From the IMG/VR virus record IMGVR_UViG_3300018876_000008, positions 1 to 64,000 of that record: a DNA stretch of 64,000 nucleotides; one strand, written 5' to 3'. Positions 35,996 through 44,780 of the stretch are shown here, one piece after another; position 1 is the first letter of the stretch; the number at the start of each line of letters is the position of its first letter. The position numbers and the translations under genes are program-made. Source of the DNA: a virus. The notes under the pieces were generated by a model. The model ran no database searches, had not been told where the DNA came from, and saw only the letters and a list, made by a program, of their open reading frames with translations.

Positions 35996-36947
35996 GAAGA
36001 ACTATTATCAAATTTTAGGTGTTAATAAAGACGCTTCTCAATCGGAGATTAAAAAAGCGTATAGAAAATTAAGTAAACAATATCATCCAGATGTCAACCC
36101 TCAAGGGGAAGATAAATTCAAAGAAATTGTTGAAGCTTATGATATTTTAGGTGATGAAGGTAAAAGAAAACAGTATGACAACCCAAATCCTTTTGGTGGT
36201 GGTAATCCATTTGATGCATTCAGTCAAATGTTTAATAGACAACGTAGACCACAAAAACCTAAGGTAAAAGATAGGATAATAAAAGTTACCTTAACTCCTG
36301 AACAATCCTTTAAGGGTCTTAATAAAGAATTAACATATAAATCTAAAGAATCTTGTCAAATGTGTGCCGGAACAGGAGGTAACAAAAATGTATGTACATC
36401 ATGTTCTGGAAGAGGAGTACACCAACAGAAAGTTGGTACGGGATTTTTTACTCAAATAGTTGAGACACAATGTCCAAGTTGCCAAGGTAGAGGTCAAATA
36501 GTGATTGACCCATGTATTAATTGTAATGGAGTAGGTGCAATCGATAAATTTAAAAACATTAGAGTTGATATACCTAAAGGGGTTGACACAGGAGATTTTT
36601 TAAGGGTTAATGGAAAAGGTGATTTTATAAATGGTATACAAGGAGATTTATTAGTACAAATTAATTTGATAAAAAGTAAGTATGAAAAGGTTGGTAATGA
36701 TTTGGTATTTCAACTGATAATTAGTCCTATTGACATGATTACTAACCAAACACTAATAGTCTCACACCCTGACGGGGACTTACAAATTAACTTACCAAAG
36801 GAGTTAAGTACGGAAAAACCCCTTAGAATAAAATCTAAAGGGTTTGTAACTAAGAGGGGTATTGGTGATTTTTATATCAAAATTTCAGTAATAAATAAAC
36901 AGATTACTGAAGATGATAAATCTAAACTTAAAGAATTATTTAAGTAA
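35994..36947 (+). CDS. dnaJ: DnaJ/Hsp40 co-chaperone
   Basis: The 317-residue protein has an N-terminal J domain with the HPD motif (QYHPDVNP near residue 30) and a short Gly/Phe-rich region ([14 protein letters not shown]). The zinc domain keeps the four Cys pairs, as [25 protein letters not shown] and CINCNGVG. A type I DnaJ substrate-binding C-terminal domain follows. It would bring substrates to host DnaK. In a phage it may aid folding of the giant fibres or replication complex remodelling. It is somewhat shorter than bacterial DnaJ because the C-terminal end is trimmed. Confidence 0.92.
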   Translation: MKNYYQILGVNKDASQSEIKKAYRKLSKQYHPDVNPQGEDKFKEIVEAYDILGDEGKRKQYDNPNPFGGGNPFDAFSQMFNRQRRPQKPKVKDRIIKVTLTPEQSFKGLNKELTYKSKESCQMCAGTGGNKNVCTSCSGRGVHQQKVGTGFFTQIVETQCPSCQGRGQIVIDPCINCNGVGAIDKFKNIRVDIPKGVDTGDFLRVNGKGDFINGIQGDLLVQINLIKSKYEKVGNDLVFQLIISPIDMITNQTLIVSHPDGDLQINLPKELSTEKPLRIKSKGFVTKRGIGDFYIKISVINKQITEDDKSKLKELFK

Positions 36948-37115
36948 CGTTCCAATAAGTTGAATTAATTTTATAGTCCCGTATATTGATGTACCCAACA
37001 TGTAGAATGAAATTAATACTACAAATTTTTGACTAACATTTAAACCCTTATTACAGGTCTTACACTTTTTGTCTTTTTTTATTTCTTCTCCCTTAACTGT
37101 ATACTCTTTTGACAT
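36936..37115 (-). CDS. Small CxxC membrane protein
   Basis: A minus-strand frame of 59 residues opens with a charged N-terminus ([20 protein letters not shown]), carries a CKTC pair, then a single hydrophobic helix ([16 protein letters not shown]). It overlaps the dnaJ stop tail-to-tail by 12 bases and fills the gap after dnaJ. No family is recognised. Confidence 0.5.
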   Translation of the reverse strand: MSKEYTVKGEEIKKDKKCKTCNKGLNVSQKFVVLISFYMLGTSIYGTIKLIQLIGTLLK

Positions 37116-37171
37116 AATATTATTTTTAATACGTCTAATTTAAGTAAAAAACATTACTTTGTAAATCAATA

Positions 37172-37179
37172 TATAAATA
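37172..37179 (-). promoter_or_regulatory. Possible late-type TATTTATA box
   Basis: TATTTATA on the minus strand lies 56 bases before the small CxxC gene, farther than the other copies. Confidence 0.35.
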
Positions 37180-37182
37180 ATA

Positions 37183-37539
37183 TTAGTCTTTAGTTGCCAC
37201 TAAAAAGTTAATATCGGTGATTATCTTAGCTCTTGACTTTAGACCGTTAGAATATGTCACTTCAACATAATCATTATCAAGGTAATGTTTCCACACACCA
37301 TGTTTTACTCCATTCTTAAACTTACCTATAACTAATAAGTTTCCACTTTTGTCATATTGTTTCCATATACCAATATGTTTACCATTTTCATTGTATGTCC
37401 CTTCTTCTAATATTATTCCTGTTTCAGATGTTTTTGTATAGACAATATTATTGTCAAAATCTCTAACATATGTTTTTTGTTCTTGAGACAGTACACTTAT
37501 TGAAAATAACATAGACATAATTAATAATAAATTTCTCAT
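37183..37539 (-). CDS. Secreted MORN-repeat protein
   Basis: The 118-residue protein has a clear signal peptide (MRNLLLIMSMLFSISVLSQE). MORN-type repeats follow, in GTYNENGKHIGIWKQYDKSG and GKFKNGVKHGVWKHYLDN. Such secreted MORN proteins are common in Bacteroidetes genomes (YwqK-type), which suggests acquisition from the host. The job in the phage is unknown; periplasmic or envelope location is predicted. Confidence 0.7.
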   Translation of the reverse strand: MRNLLLIMSMLFSISVLSQEQKTYVRDFDNNIVYTKTSETGIILEEGTYNENGKHIGIWKQYDKSGNLLVIGKFKNGVKHGVWKHYLDNDYVEVTYSNGLKSRAKIITDINFLVATKD

Positions 37540-37733
37540 AATTATTGTTATTTAGATTAGGTTTATTTTATACCACTTCAGTGATAAAATATGTTACTCA
37601 TTTTAATATTTCAATAACTGTTTGGTAACAGTTTGGTAACATTTAGTTAACAATAAATATAGTTAAAATTGATAATATGTCTATAAAATCATTCATTTTA
37701 AACTCCTTTGTATATTTATAATAAAAAAATATT
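37540..37733. promoter_or_regulatory. Intergenic region with tandem GTTTGGTAACA
   Basis: This 194-base gap separates two divergent genes. Near 37619-37650 the unit GTTTGGTAACA occurs twice in tandem, followed by a diverged copy (TTTAGTTAACA). This could be an operator for the divergent genes. The TATTTATAA box of the rightward gene is at 37713. Nothing else is seen. Confidence 0.35.
37713..37721 (+). promoter_or_regulatory. Late-type TATTTATAA box
   Basis: TATTTATAA ends 12 bases before the ATG at 37734. Confidence 0.6.
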
Positions 37734-37946
37734 ATGAAAAAAATTTTAGATTTTATTAAAAATGTTTACAATTTAGTTAAGAATTGGATTGTTGGAAACG
37801 GTATCGAAGGTGTAGTTGGGCTAATTGCAGGTTTATTACTATGGTCATTCGGTTATAAGATTTATGCAGGTTTCGCATTTGGTGTATTTGCAACCAGAAA
37901 TTGGGAACTACTTAAATCTTGGGTAATTAAGAAGATTGGTAAATAA
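37734..37946 (+). CDS. Small membrane protein (holin-like size)
   Basis: The 70-residue product has an amphipathic basic N-terminus and two hydrophobic helices (GVVGLIAGLLLWSFG and YAGFAFGVFATRN), then a basic tail. With a late-type box upstream and a terminator downstream it forms a single-gene unit. A holin role is possible from size, topology and late expression, but there is no specific motif. Confidence 0.55.
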   Translation: MKKILDFIKNVYNLVKNWIVGNGIEGVVGLIAGLLLWSFGYKIYAGFAFGVFATRNWELLKSWVIKKIGK

Positions 37947-37951
37947 GAAAT

Positions 37952-37980
37952 AAAAAACCTCACTTCGGTGGGGTTTTTTT
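37952..37980 (+). terminator. Rho-independent terminator
   Basis: The stem is AAAAAACCTCAC with its complement GTGGGGTTTTTT, closed by a stable TTCG loop, with one T-G wobble. It ends in a run of seven T. It sits 5 bases after the membrane protein stop. Confidence 0.9.
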
Positions 37981-37990
37981 ATGGTTTACA

Positions 37991-38021
37991 TTTGCTTTTT
38001 GAATATTTTTTACTATGTTTG
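37991..38021 (+). promoter_or_regulatory. Bacteroidetes-type promoter
   Basis: TTTG at 37991-37994, a 19-base spacer, then TATGTTTG at 38014-38021, 15 bases before the methylase ATG. Spacing is the same as at 24360 and 25137. Confidence 0.8.
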
Positions 38022-38036
38022 TAAAAAAGAAAAATT

Positions 38037-38954
38037 ATGTTATCATATATCGGAGGTAAAAGTAGAATAGGTAAATGGATAGTAGAGTACTATCCAACAG
38101 ACATGGAGGTCTATTTAGAAACATTTGGAGGAATGTTTTGGTGTTTTTATAATATGGACTTAGATTTATATCCTAATCTTAAGAAAGTGGTTTATAATGA
38201 TTTTAATCCACTAAACTATAATTTGTTTCTTTGTATTCAGAATCCAACAGAATTACTTAAAGCTGTTGAAAATATACCTTGTCAACAAAAAGGGGTTTAT
38301 CCAACGCCACCAATGTATAAAGATTTATTTAATGAGTTTCAGAAAGAAATATTTGCAGACTCGTATACTACAATCAAAAAACCTAATTATGAATTGGCCG
38401 CTAAATATGCTTATGTTCTAACTCAAGTTTTTAGTGGTAGTAAACCTGAAACATCAAGTTTCATTGACCTTAAAGGGAAGTATAAATCAAAATACTTAAC
38501 ATTTAGAGATAAATTAAAGAATGATAAGTGGGTTAAAAAATTCTTAGCGGTCACTCACGTTGAGAATATGGATTTTGATGACGTAATTGAAAAATATGAT
38601 TCACCAACAACGTATATATATTTAGACCCACCGTATTGGAAAACTGAAAATTATTATTCTAATCATGATTTTGACCGAAATGACCATGAAAGACTTGCCA
38701 ACACCTTGCAAAATGTAAAAGGTAAATTTTCATTATCTTACTACGACTTTGACCTTTTACATACTTGGTTTCCTAAAACTAAATTCGCTTGGGCGGAAAA
38801 AGATTTTGCTAAAGCTGCTGCGGCATCTAAAGGTAAAAAACAAAATAAAGGTACTGAGTTATTGATTATGAATTATACTATAAAAGGTATAACATCGTTT
38901 GAAGTTAAAACAGAAAATGAAATCAATAGAGGTCAACTTTCTTTAGACCTATAA
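38037..38954 (+). CDS. DNA adenine N6-methyltransferase (D12/Dam type)
   Basis: The 305-residue protein opens with YIGGKSRI, followed by ETFGGMFWCF, together the S-adenosylmethionine-binding motif of Dam-family enzymes. The catalytic YLDPPYWKTENYY lies near residues 195-205. It would methylate adenine at N6 in a short target, protecting phage DNA from restriction. It has its own host-type promoter, so early expression is expected. The target sequence cannot be told from the window. Confidence 0.88.
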   Translation: MLSYIGGKSRIGKWIVEYYPTDMEVYLETFGGMFWCFYNMDLDLYPNLKKVVYNDFNPLNYNLFLCIQNPTELLKAVENIPCQQKGVYPTPPMYKDLFNEFQKEIFADSYTTIKKPNYELAAKYAYVLTQVFSGSKPETSSFIDLKGKYKSKYLTFRDKLKNDKWVKKFLAVTHVENMDFDDVIEKYDSPTTYIYLDPPYWKTENYYSNHDFDRNDHERLANTLQNVKGKFSLSYYDFDLLHTWFPKTKFAWAEKDFAKAAAASKGKKQNKGTELLIMNYTIKGITSFEVKTENEINRGQLSLDL

Positions 38955-39007
38955 TTACATACACTTCTTATACAATATAAAAAATAGAATATTTTTAATT
39001 TATAACA

Positions 39008-39015
39008 TATTTATA
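39008..39015 (+). promoter_or_regulatory. Late-type TATTTATA box
   Basis: TATTTATA ends 17 bases before the ATG at 39033. It overlaps the alternative ATG at 39015, which argues for the later start of the gene. Confidence 0.55.
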
Positions 39016-39032
39016 TGAAAACGAATAGAGAT

Positions 39033-40361
39033 ATGAAGTTTAATAAAATCATTAAAAGTATTATAGTAGAACAGGGTCGTTATGAGATTCTGAAAAAAAC
39101 CTATACTCAACCTAAAAAAAAAGGTGAGAAGGTTAAGCCCGCAAAAATGTCACTTGAACAACTTAACAAAATAGTTTTAGCTGACCCAACCACTCGAAGA
39201 GACGGTGAAAATATTAAAAAGGCAGGAAAATACGTAAATTGGATTATAAAACAATTTTTACAGATTGAACCAAAAATAGAGTCTCAATATGGTTCGCCTC
39301 AATTCAAAAAAGATTTAAAGGAGAAAACTGATTTGTTTTTTGAGGATTTGTATAAAACTACTGAAGATTTAACTAAATTTGATAGATTTAAAGGCCAACT
39401 AGATAGTGAATTAAGAGATATAAACAAATTAACTATTGATACTTTATTTAATTCAGTTAAAGACTTTAGTTTAGAAAAAGCCACGACTACTAAAGCTGAA
39501 AGAAAAAAGATGGATGTACATCCAGGGGCTGAACAAGTCTATAGCGGTTCTAAATATGATGTTTATATGATTGAAGACCAAGGAGACCTTGGTAAAGAAG
39601 CCGCATGTTTCTATGGGGGACAAAATAAAGAAACACGTTGGTGTACATCAGCACCTGGTCTCTCATATTTTAACACTTACATTAAGCAAGGTCCTTTATA
39701 CGTATTAATTGATAAGACTGACACCGAAGTAGGTGATGTGTCAGGATTACCAAAACATAGATATCAATTCCATTTCCCAAGTAATCAGTTTATGGATATT
39801 AATGATAGACAAATTAATCTAGTGGAATTTTTACTTGGAGAAGAGGAAGGGTTAAGAGAGTTCTTTAAACCTGAATTTATGAAGGGACTATCTAGTGCGG
39901 ACGGAACAGAGGTTACGGTTGAATACCCAAGAGATGCCGCTTCAAAGTTTATTGCCTTATATGGGTTTGATAAATTCTTTGAAGATTTACCTAATAATTT
40001 AGGTAGGTTAGATTTTATTAAAGGAAGTTCAGGTAGGTATGGTCAACAAGATAATAAAGACCTTAACATAAAAATACCAGAAAGTATTGGTAGATTCAAA
40101 AATATGTACGCATTACACCTTGACGGTATATTAGATGAGTTACCTTCAAGTATATCAAACTTAGAAGACTTAATGTTTTTATCACTTCCTAATAATAAAA
40201 ACCTTAAATCATTACCTAAAGAAATGGCGGAAAAGAATGGTGATGATTACAAAATGAAAAATTTAGCAGTTATAACTCTGGCAGGAACTAACCCTAATAT
40301 AGAAATTCCTGAAGAGGTTCAAAAAATGATTGACGAAAAAGGTATCAAAGTTTTTAAGTAA
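39033..40361 (+). CDS. WCT-motif protein with leucine-rich repeat tail
   Basis: From the ATG at 39033 the product is 442 residues, beginning MKFNKIIKSIIVEQGRYEIL. An upstream ATG at 39015 overlaps the late-type box. Around residues 190-225 is a module with YGGQNKETRWCTSAPG, then FNTYIKQGPLYVLID. The same module (YGAGTKWCTA) occurs in the gene at 62130. The last third has a few leucine-rich repeats (MYALHLDGILDELPSSISNL, then LMFLSLPNNKNLKSLPKEM). The module is widespread in T4-like marine phages but its activity is unknown to me. Confidence 0.6.
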   Translation: MKFNKIIKSIIVEQGRYEILKKTYTQPKKKGEKVKPAKMSLEQLNKIVLADPTTRRDGENIKKAGKYVNWIIKQFLQIEPKIESQYGSPQFKKDLKEKTDLFFEDLYKTTEDLTKFDRFKGQLDSELRDINKLTIDTLFNSVKDFSLEKATTTKAERKKMDVHPGAEQVYSGSKYDVYMIEDQGDLGKEAACFYGGQNKETRWCTSAPGLSYFNTYIKQGPLYVLIDKTDTEVGDVSGLPKHRYQFHFPSNQFMDINDRQINLVEFLLGEEEGLREFFKPEFMKGLSSADGTEVTVEYPRDAASKFIALYGFDKFFEDLPNNLGRLDFIKGSSGRYGQQDNKDLNIKIPESIGRFKNMYALHLDGILDELPSSISNLEDLMFLSLPNNKNLKSLPKEMAEKNGDDYKMKNLAVITLAGTNPNIEIPEEVQKMIDEKGIKVFK

Positions 40362-40411
40362 ATCATTGAAATTCTGTTATATTTCATTTAGTTTTATTTA
40401 AAATTACTATT

Positions 40412-40699
40412 ATGTCAAACATAGATGTTGAAATATATTTCTCACAATTCAAAACTTTTTTTGTTGAAAACCCTAAAGAATTAAGAAAATTAATAGGGAG
40501 AGCTTCTGACGAAGAGTTTTTTAATGAAGTTTATCTTGAGATAAATAATAATCACGAAAGAGGTGAGGAAGTAGTATTAACACAAAAACAAATAATAGAA
40601 ATAGTTCTAAAAATTAATAAATCAAAACCTAAAGACATTAATGATACTGTAGATAGTATTTTCCAAAAAACTGATTTTGGTTTGATTTGTTTGAATTGA
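40412..40699 (+). CDS. Conserved phage hypothetical protein
   Basis: The 95-residue product (VEIYFSQFKTFFVENPKELR, then LTQKQIIEIVLKIN) matches the style of a small protein conserved among T4-like marine phages. It is helical. Function is unknown. Confidence 0.6.
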   Translation: MSNIDVEIYFSQFKTFFVENPKELRKLIGRASDEEFFNEVYLEINNNHERGEEVVLTQKQIIEIVLKINKSKPKDINDTVDSIFQKTDFGLICLN

Positions 40700-40776
40700 T
40701 ATCTTATCCATACCCTTTATTTATTTTTCTAATTATTTATTTTGAATATATAATAAACTAATAATTTATATGATAA

Positions 40777-42210
40777 ATGTACTGTAGAGATAATAGTTAT
40801 AGTGATGGTATCGACAGATTTATAGTTATTACTGTCGCTACAGAAAATAACAAAGAATTAGACCGATTTAGAGAATCGTGTCATATTAATAATATACCCT
40901 ACAAGATTATTGGTTTAGGTCAAGAATGGACAGGAGGTGAGGCTAAAGATGGGGTATTGTTACAACCTGGAGGAGCACAAAAAATAAATCTTCTTAAGAA
41001 AGAATTAGAGGATTATCCTAATTTATCTAATCACATAATTTTATTTACAGATTCATATGATGTAATAATTAATTCAACACCAAGTGAAATAGTTAGTAAA
41101 TTTAGGACTATGAAATCACCCGTAGTATTTTCAGCTGAAAAAACTTGTTGGCCGAAAAAAGATTTACAAAATAAGTACCCACCATCAACTACGGAGTATA
41201 AATTTTTAAATTCAGGAGGATTTATTGGTTACGGAGACCACATAATTAAAATTGTAAATAAAATTGATGTAAGCAATGATTACGATGACCAACTATATTA
41301 CACTGAAAGATACTTTGAGTCTTTAGCTGAAGATAAGAATATCATTTTAGATAATAATCAAAATATATTTCAAACCCTTAATGAATCCTTAGATGATGTT
41401 TTGGTGAAGGACGGTAAAGTTTTTAACAGAATAACAAATACGTATCCTTTAATAATTCATGGAAATGGTGGTTCGTCAATAAAAAATGTCCTAAATGATT
41501 ATTACCGCAGGTTATTTGATAAAGATGTTACAACTATAAATTATTTTAAGAAGGAAGATGACTTGGAGGATTTTGAGGATAATGTTAATATAGGATTATT
41601 TCTTGATGAGGAAGTCCCTAACATTAATCAAACTTTCGACCACATTAGATTTTTAAAATACCCTAAAGATAAAATATCCCTCACAATATATTATTCTGAT
41701 AACACACACAAGTATGATATTGATTTGTTTGAGAAAAAATATTCACATATTTTTAAAGAGTTTTATGTAAAATTTAATGACGATGGTAAAATAAAGTCAC
41801 GAAAAGACTTTTTGATTAATTCTTATGGTCTGTCTGATTATACAGTTTTAATGGAATCAAATCACATTTTTAGAAATAATAAATCTTTAGGGTTGATTAT
41901 CAAAGAGTGTGAAGGTATAATAACTCCTATGATTCATAAAGAAGGTAGTGATTGGGTTAATTTTGATTGTGAAAAGACTAAAAAGGATTCTTACAGGACT
42001 TATGAAACTAAAGGAATATGGGAGGTAAATTATCTTTACGGTATACACGTCATAAAAAATGATTTAATTCCTTACTGTGTAAATTCTTTATATATTAATT
42101 ACGATAACTATACAGACCCTAATTGGGACATTATGTTGTGTGATAATTTAAAAAGTAGAGGGGAAACTCTACAAATTTCAAATACAAACTATTACGGAGG
42201 AATTATATAA
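40777..42210 (+). CDS. PLOD-type collagen hydroxylysine glycosyltransferase (GT plus accessory domain)
   Basis: This 477-residue protein matches the first two domains of animal PLOD/LH3. The N-terminal glycosyltransferase (about 12-240) has VITVAT, QEWTGGE, GGAQK, the metal-binding DxxD in FTDSYDVI (Asp92, Asp95), FSAEKTCWPKK, FLNSGGFIGYG, YDDQLYYT, IFQTLNES and IIHGNG (His228). His228 corresponds to the His that, as I recall, completes the Mn site in LH3. The accessory GT-like domain (about 268-477) has FLKYPKDKISLTIYY, ITPMIHKEG, DWVNFD, GIWEVNYLYG and DPNWDIMLCDN. The C-terminal hydroxylase domain is missing here but exists as separate genes at 11952 and 12707. Predicted substrate: hydroxylysine in the phage collagen-like fibres, with UDP-glucose or UDP-galactose as donor. 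Confidence 0.9.
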   Translation: MYCRDNSYSDGIDRFIVITVATENNKELDRFRESCHINNIPYKIIGLGQEWTGGEAKDGVLLQPGGAQKINLLKKELEDYPNLSNHIILFTDSYDVIINSTPSEIVSKFRTMKSPVVFSAEKTCWPKKDLQNKYPPSTTEYKFLNSGGFIGYGDHIIKIVNKIDVSNDYDDQLYYTERYFESLAEDKNIILDNNQNIFQTLNESLDDVLVKDGKVFNRITNTYPLIIHGNGGSSIKNVLNDYYRRLFDKDVTTINYFKKEDDLEDFEDNVNIGLFLDEEVPNINQTFDHIRFLKYPKDKISLTIYYSDNTHKYDIDLFEKKYSHIFKEFYVKFNDDGKIKSRKDFLINSYGLSDYTVLMESNHIFRNNKSLGLIIKECEGIITPMIHKEGSDWVNFDCEKTKKDSYRTYETKGIWEVNYLYGIHVIKNDLIPYCVNSLYINYDNYTDPNWDIMLCDNLKSRGETLQISNTNYYGGII

Positions 42211-42239
42211 TTCTTCTTTTTTTATTAATTATTTTTTAC

Positions 42240-42247
42240 TATTTTTG
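42240..42247 (+). promoter_or_regulatory. Possible Bacteroidetes-type -7 box
   Basis: TATTTTTG lies 5 bases before the ATG at 42253 without a clear -33 TTTG. If used, the transcript would be nearly leaderless. Confidence 0.35.
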
Positions 42248-42252
42248 TGTTT

Positions 42253-43899
42253 ATGGATAAACGTGAAAATTTACATTACAAAAAAGTTATAGACTCTTAT
42301 AGTATTGATTACTTTAGAGGTTATAACCGTATTAATGATAGATTTGAAACATATTCTGTACCTAAGTATGGTCATTGGGCTCATATTGATAAAAAGAGTG
42401 TCGATGAAAAAGAGTTTAAGGATAATTACGCTAATCAACAAGTTGCAGTTGAAAGTACAAAATACATAATAGTAATTGAAGAGTTTAGTAATAAAATTTC
42501 ATTAAAATTATATTCAACATTCCGAGCTCGTTCAGTAGGTGCAAAGTTTTTTAGAGTTAGAAAGGAATTATTATTTGTTACATACAATTTAAAGTTTAAT
42601 AATTTTTATACTGGTATTGTAAACAAAAAAAATAAAAAATTAATTAATAAGAGAGTTCGCGTTAATGATTTTTATAATCATCCTTTTAGTCGTATTGGTT
42701 TAGAAATAAGAAAAGTACTAAGAGACAGTTCACTAAAAAATGGTGGTAATATAGATGTTATACCTAATATGACAAAGATAAATGATTTATCGGATAACAT
42801 CATGAATATATTTTTAAACGCTATAATGGAAAAATGTGAAGTTAAATGTGATATTAGGAGTAAAGACCACGAGGAAAGGTTTTTTCAACTATTTTTAGAA
42901 TGTAATAAATTTAAGTATCCTAATAATTACAAAGAATACTCAAAATTACGTATACCTAAAAAACTACTTAAAAAACAAATTAATTTAGTTTCATCATTTA
43001 TGTCTACTAATTCTTTATATGGAAAAAAAGTACGAAAGTTTTTAAATAGTGGTGATAATATAGATTTTAATAAGTTAGTTAATCTCTATCGGTTGTTAGG
43101 AGTAGATTATTTTAACCTCTTAAATGATAGTGTATTTTCAAAAAACGATTTACAATACTATGATTCTTTTAAAGTTAACGAATTAGATTTTAGTTTAAAT
43201 TTATCAAACACAATGAAAACGAGGATAGTGAACGTGATAAATCAAGGACTTAGACTTAATTTACTTACAGACCATTTAAGGATGGTTAGTGACTTGAGAG
43301 AAAAACATAATTATATATTTAAATGTCATTTTAAAAATATAGATGAATTTAGTAATGAACATTATGATTTATCAGAGTTATTACAGTCTTATAATACAGG
43401 GGTAATTAACAGAAATTATGGTGATGAGGTTAATTCATGTATCGAAAATACGATAAGTGATTTAGTTGGTATTGAGTATTATCCAAAAGTATTAACTAAT
43501 ACTAAAGAGTATAATGAAGAATCACAAATTCAAAAAAATTGTGTAAGAACTTACTCCGAAAAATCAAATAATATTATAATATCACTTAGATGTGGTAATA
43601 TTAATAGTAATAATCGTGCAACTATTGAATATCGTTTTACTAAAAACAATATAGAAAGAGTACAATCTTTAGGAGGTAAAAACCATCAATTAAGTAATAT
43701 GTGGAAAGTACCTTTAGATATTTTAGATGAGAGAGTTAAAACCTTATATAAAAATAAAATATTAAATCCTCCTCATTTGTTTAAAGAATACAAAAGTGGT
43801 TTAGTAATTGAAAGACGCGCAGTATTAGATGGTGATTATGTAGTATGGGATAACATCGATGATTTACAAGAAAATGAAATTATGGATTTACCATTTTAA
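42253..43899 (+). CDS. PcfJ-like protein
   Basis: From the ATG at 42253 the product is 548 residues. Near the C-terminus (about 424-480) it has the PcfJ pattern: IQKNCVRTYSEKSNN, then IISLRC, RATIEYRF and QSLGGKNHQL. PcfJ proteins are found on conjugative plasmids and in phages, and their molecular function is not established. The N-terminal 400 residues are helical and basic. The NCVRTY core resembles the WCT module of the genes at 39033 and 62130. Confidence 0.65.
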   Translation: MDKRENLHYKKVIDSYSIDYFRGYNRINDRFETYSVPKYGHWAHIDKKSVDEKEFKDNYANQQVAVESTKYIIVIEEFSNKISLKLYSTFRARSVGAKFFRVRKELLFVTYNLKFNNFYTGIVNKKNKKLINKRVRVNDFYNHPFSRIGLEIRKVLRDSSLKNGGNIDVIPNMTKINDLSDNIMNIFLNAIMEKCEVKCDIRSKDHEERFFQLFLECNKFKYPNNYKEYSKLRIPKKLLKKQINLVSSFMSTNSLYGKKVRKFLNSGDNIDFNKLVNLYRLLGVDYFNLLNDSVFSKNDLQYYDSFKVNELDFSLNLSNTMKTRIVNVINQGLRLNLLTDHLRMVSDLREKHNYIFKCHFKNIDEFSNEHYDLSELLQSYNTGVINRNYGDEVNSCIENTISDLVGIEYYPKVLTNTKEYNEESQIQKNCVRTYSEKSNNIIISLRCGNINSNNRATIEYRFTKNNIERVQSLGGKNHQLSNMWKVPLDILDERVKTLYKNKILNPPHLFKEYKSGLVIERRAVLDGDYVVWDNIDDLQENEIMDLPF

Positions 43900-43903
43900 C
43901 TTA

Positions 43904-43934
43904 TTGACATAATAAAAATATTATACTATGTTTA
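43904..43934 (+). promoter_or_regulatory. Possible Bacteroidetes-type promoter
   Basis: TTG at 43904-43906 and TATGTTTA at 43927-43934 have the right spacing (20 bases), but both boxes are imperfect. They lie just before the small gene at 43972. Confidence 0.4.
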
Positions 43935-43971
43935 CTACAAAATAAATTCTATAATTAAATACTAAAAAAAA

Positions 43972-44169
43972 ATGTCAAAATTAAGAAGAAGAGTAATATA
44001 CACAGATATTAGATGGGAAGAAACAGAACCACTAACTGAAGAGCAAATTAAAAAATGGAAATCAGACGATGAAGAACTCCAAGAGGAAGTTATGGATGAG
44101 GTAGAGTTTGATTTAGTTAACGATAAGGCCTTAGAAGATTCTGATTGGCCCGAATTAATAGAAGAATAA
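43972..44169 (+). CDS. Small acidic hypothetical protein
   Basis: The 65-residue product has a short basic start (MSKLRRRVIYTDIRWEE) and an acidic remainder. It begins a close-packed run leading to the glutamine synthetase gene. No family is recognised. Confidence 0.5.
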   Translation: MSKLRRRVIYTDIRWEETEPLTEEQIKKWKSDDEELQEEVMDEVEFDLVNDKALEDSDWPELIEE

Positions 44170-44179
44170 AAATAAAGAT

Positions 44180-44779
44180 ATGGCAAATAATTTAAAAAGT
44201 TTCGTTAAAGTTAATGCTAACGAAAAAACGGTAAAATTTATTGATTCTTTAATCGATAAAATTAATGATAATGACAATGATAGTTCTATAACTGCATTCG
44301 CAAAGGCATTCTACAACAATGTAGAGTTAGGTGAAAGTGGAGGTGTGATGAATTCGTGGTCGTTGGATAATCTTGGTTCTAAATGGACCACTTTGTACGA
44401 TGTTCAAGATGAGGCTGAGTTCTCAATAGAATCTGCTTGGTATCCACCAAAAGAATTTTTTATACATCTATATAACTTATGTGTAGAATTAGATGAAAAT
44501 GTTGAAATTGAAGTTACTTACGAAGATGAAACATATAGTCCAATTGGTGCGATTTTAATTAAGAAAGATAATGAAGGAACTCCTTGTATGTGGGTCGAAG
44601 AAGATGATGATATTGAGAATCCACTTGAGGATATGGATTGGGACGATGAGGAATATGATACAAAATCTGAGGAGTTTTATGATAGTATTTATGAGAATCA
44701 ACAATCACTATTGGCGTTATGTCATGAATTAGTATTAACAGATGGGGAACCAATATTAGAAAAAGAAGAAGTAGAATAA
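44180..44779 (+). CDS. Api92/DUF1281-like protein
   Basis: The 199-residue protein has the segment SLDNLGSKWTTLYDV followed by ESAWYPPKEFFIHLYNL, the pattern (N-x-G-T-K-W, then AWxPP) of the Api92-like phage family with a ferredoxin-type fold. The C-terminal part is acidic. Function is unknown. It sits one base before the glutamine synthetase gene. Confidence 0.6.
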   Translation: MANNLKSFVKVNANEKTVKFIDSLIDKINDNDNDSSITAFAKAFYNNVELGESGGVMNSWSLDNLGSKWTTLYDVQDEAEFSIESAWYPPKEFFIHLYNLCVELDENVEIEVTYEDETYSPIGAILIKKDNEGTPCMWVEEDDDIENPLEDMDWDDEEYDTKSEEFYDSIYENQQSLLALCHELVLTDGEPILEKEEVE

Positions 44780-44780
44780 T

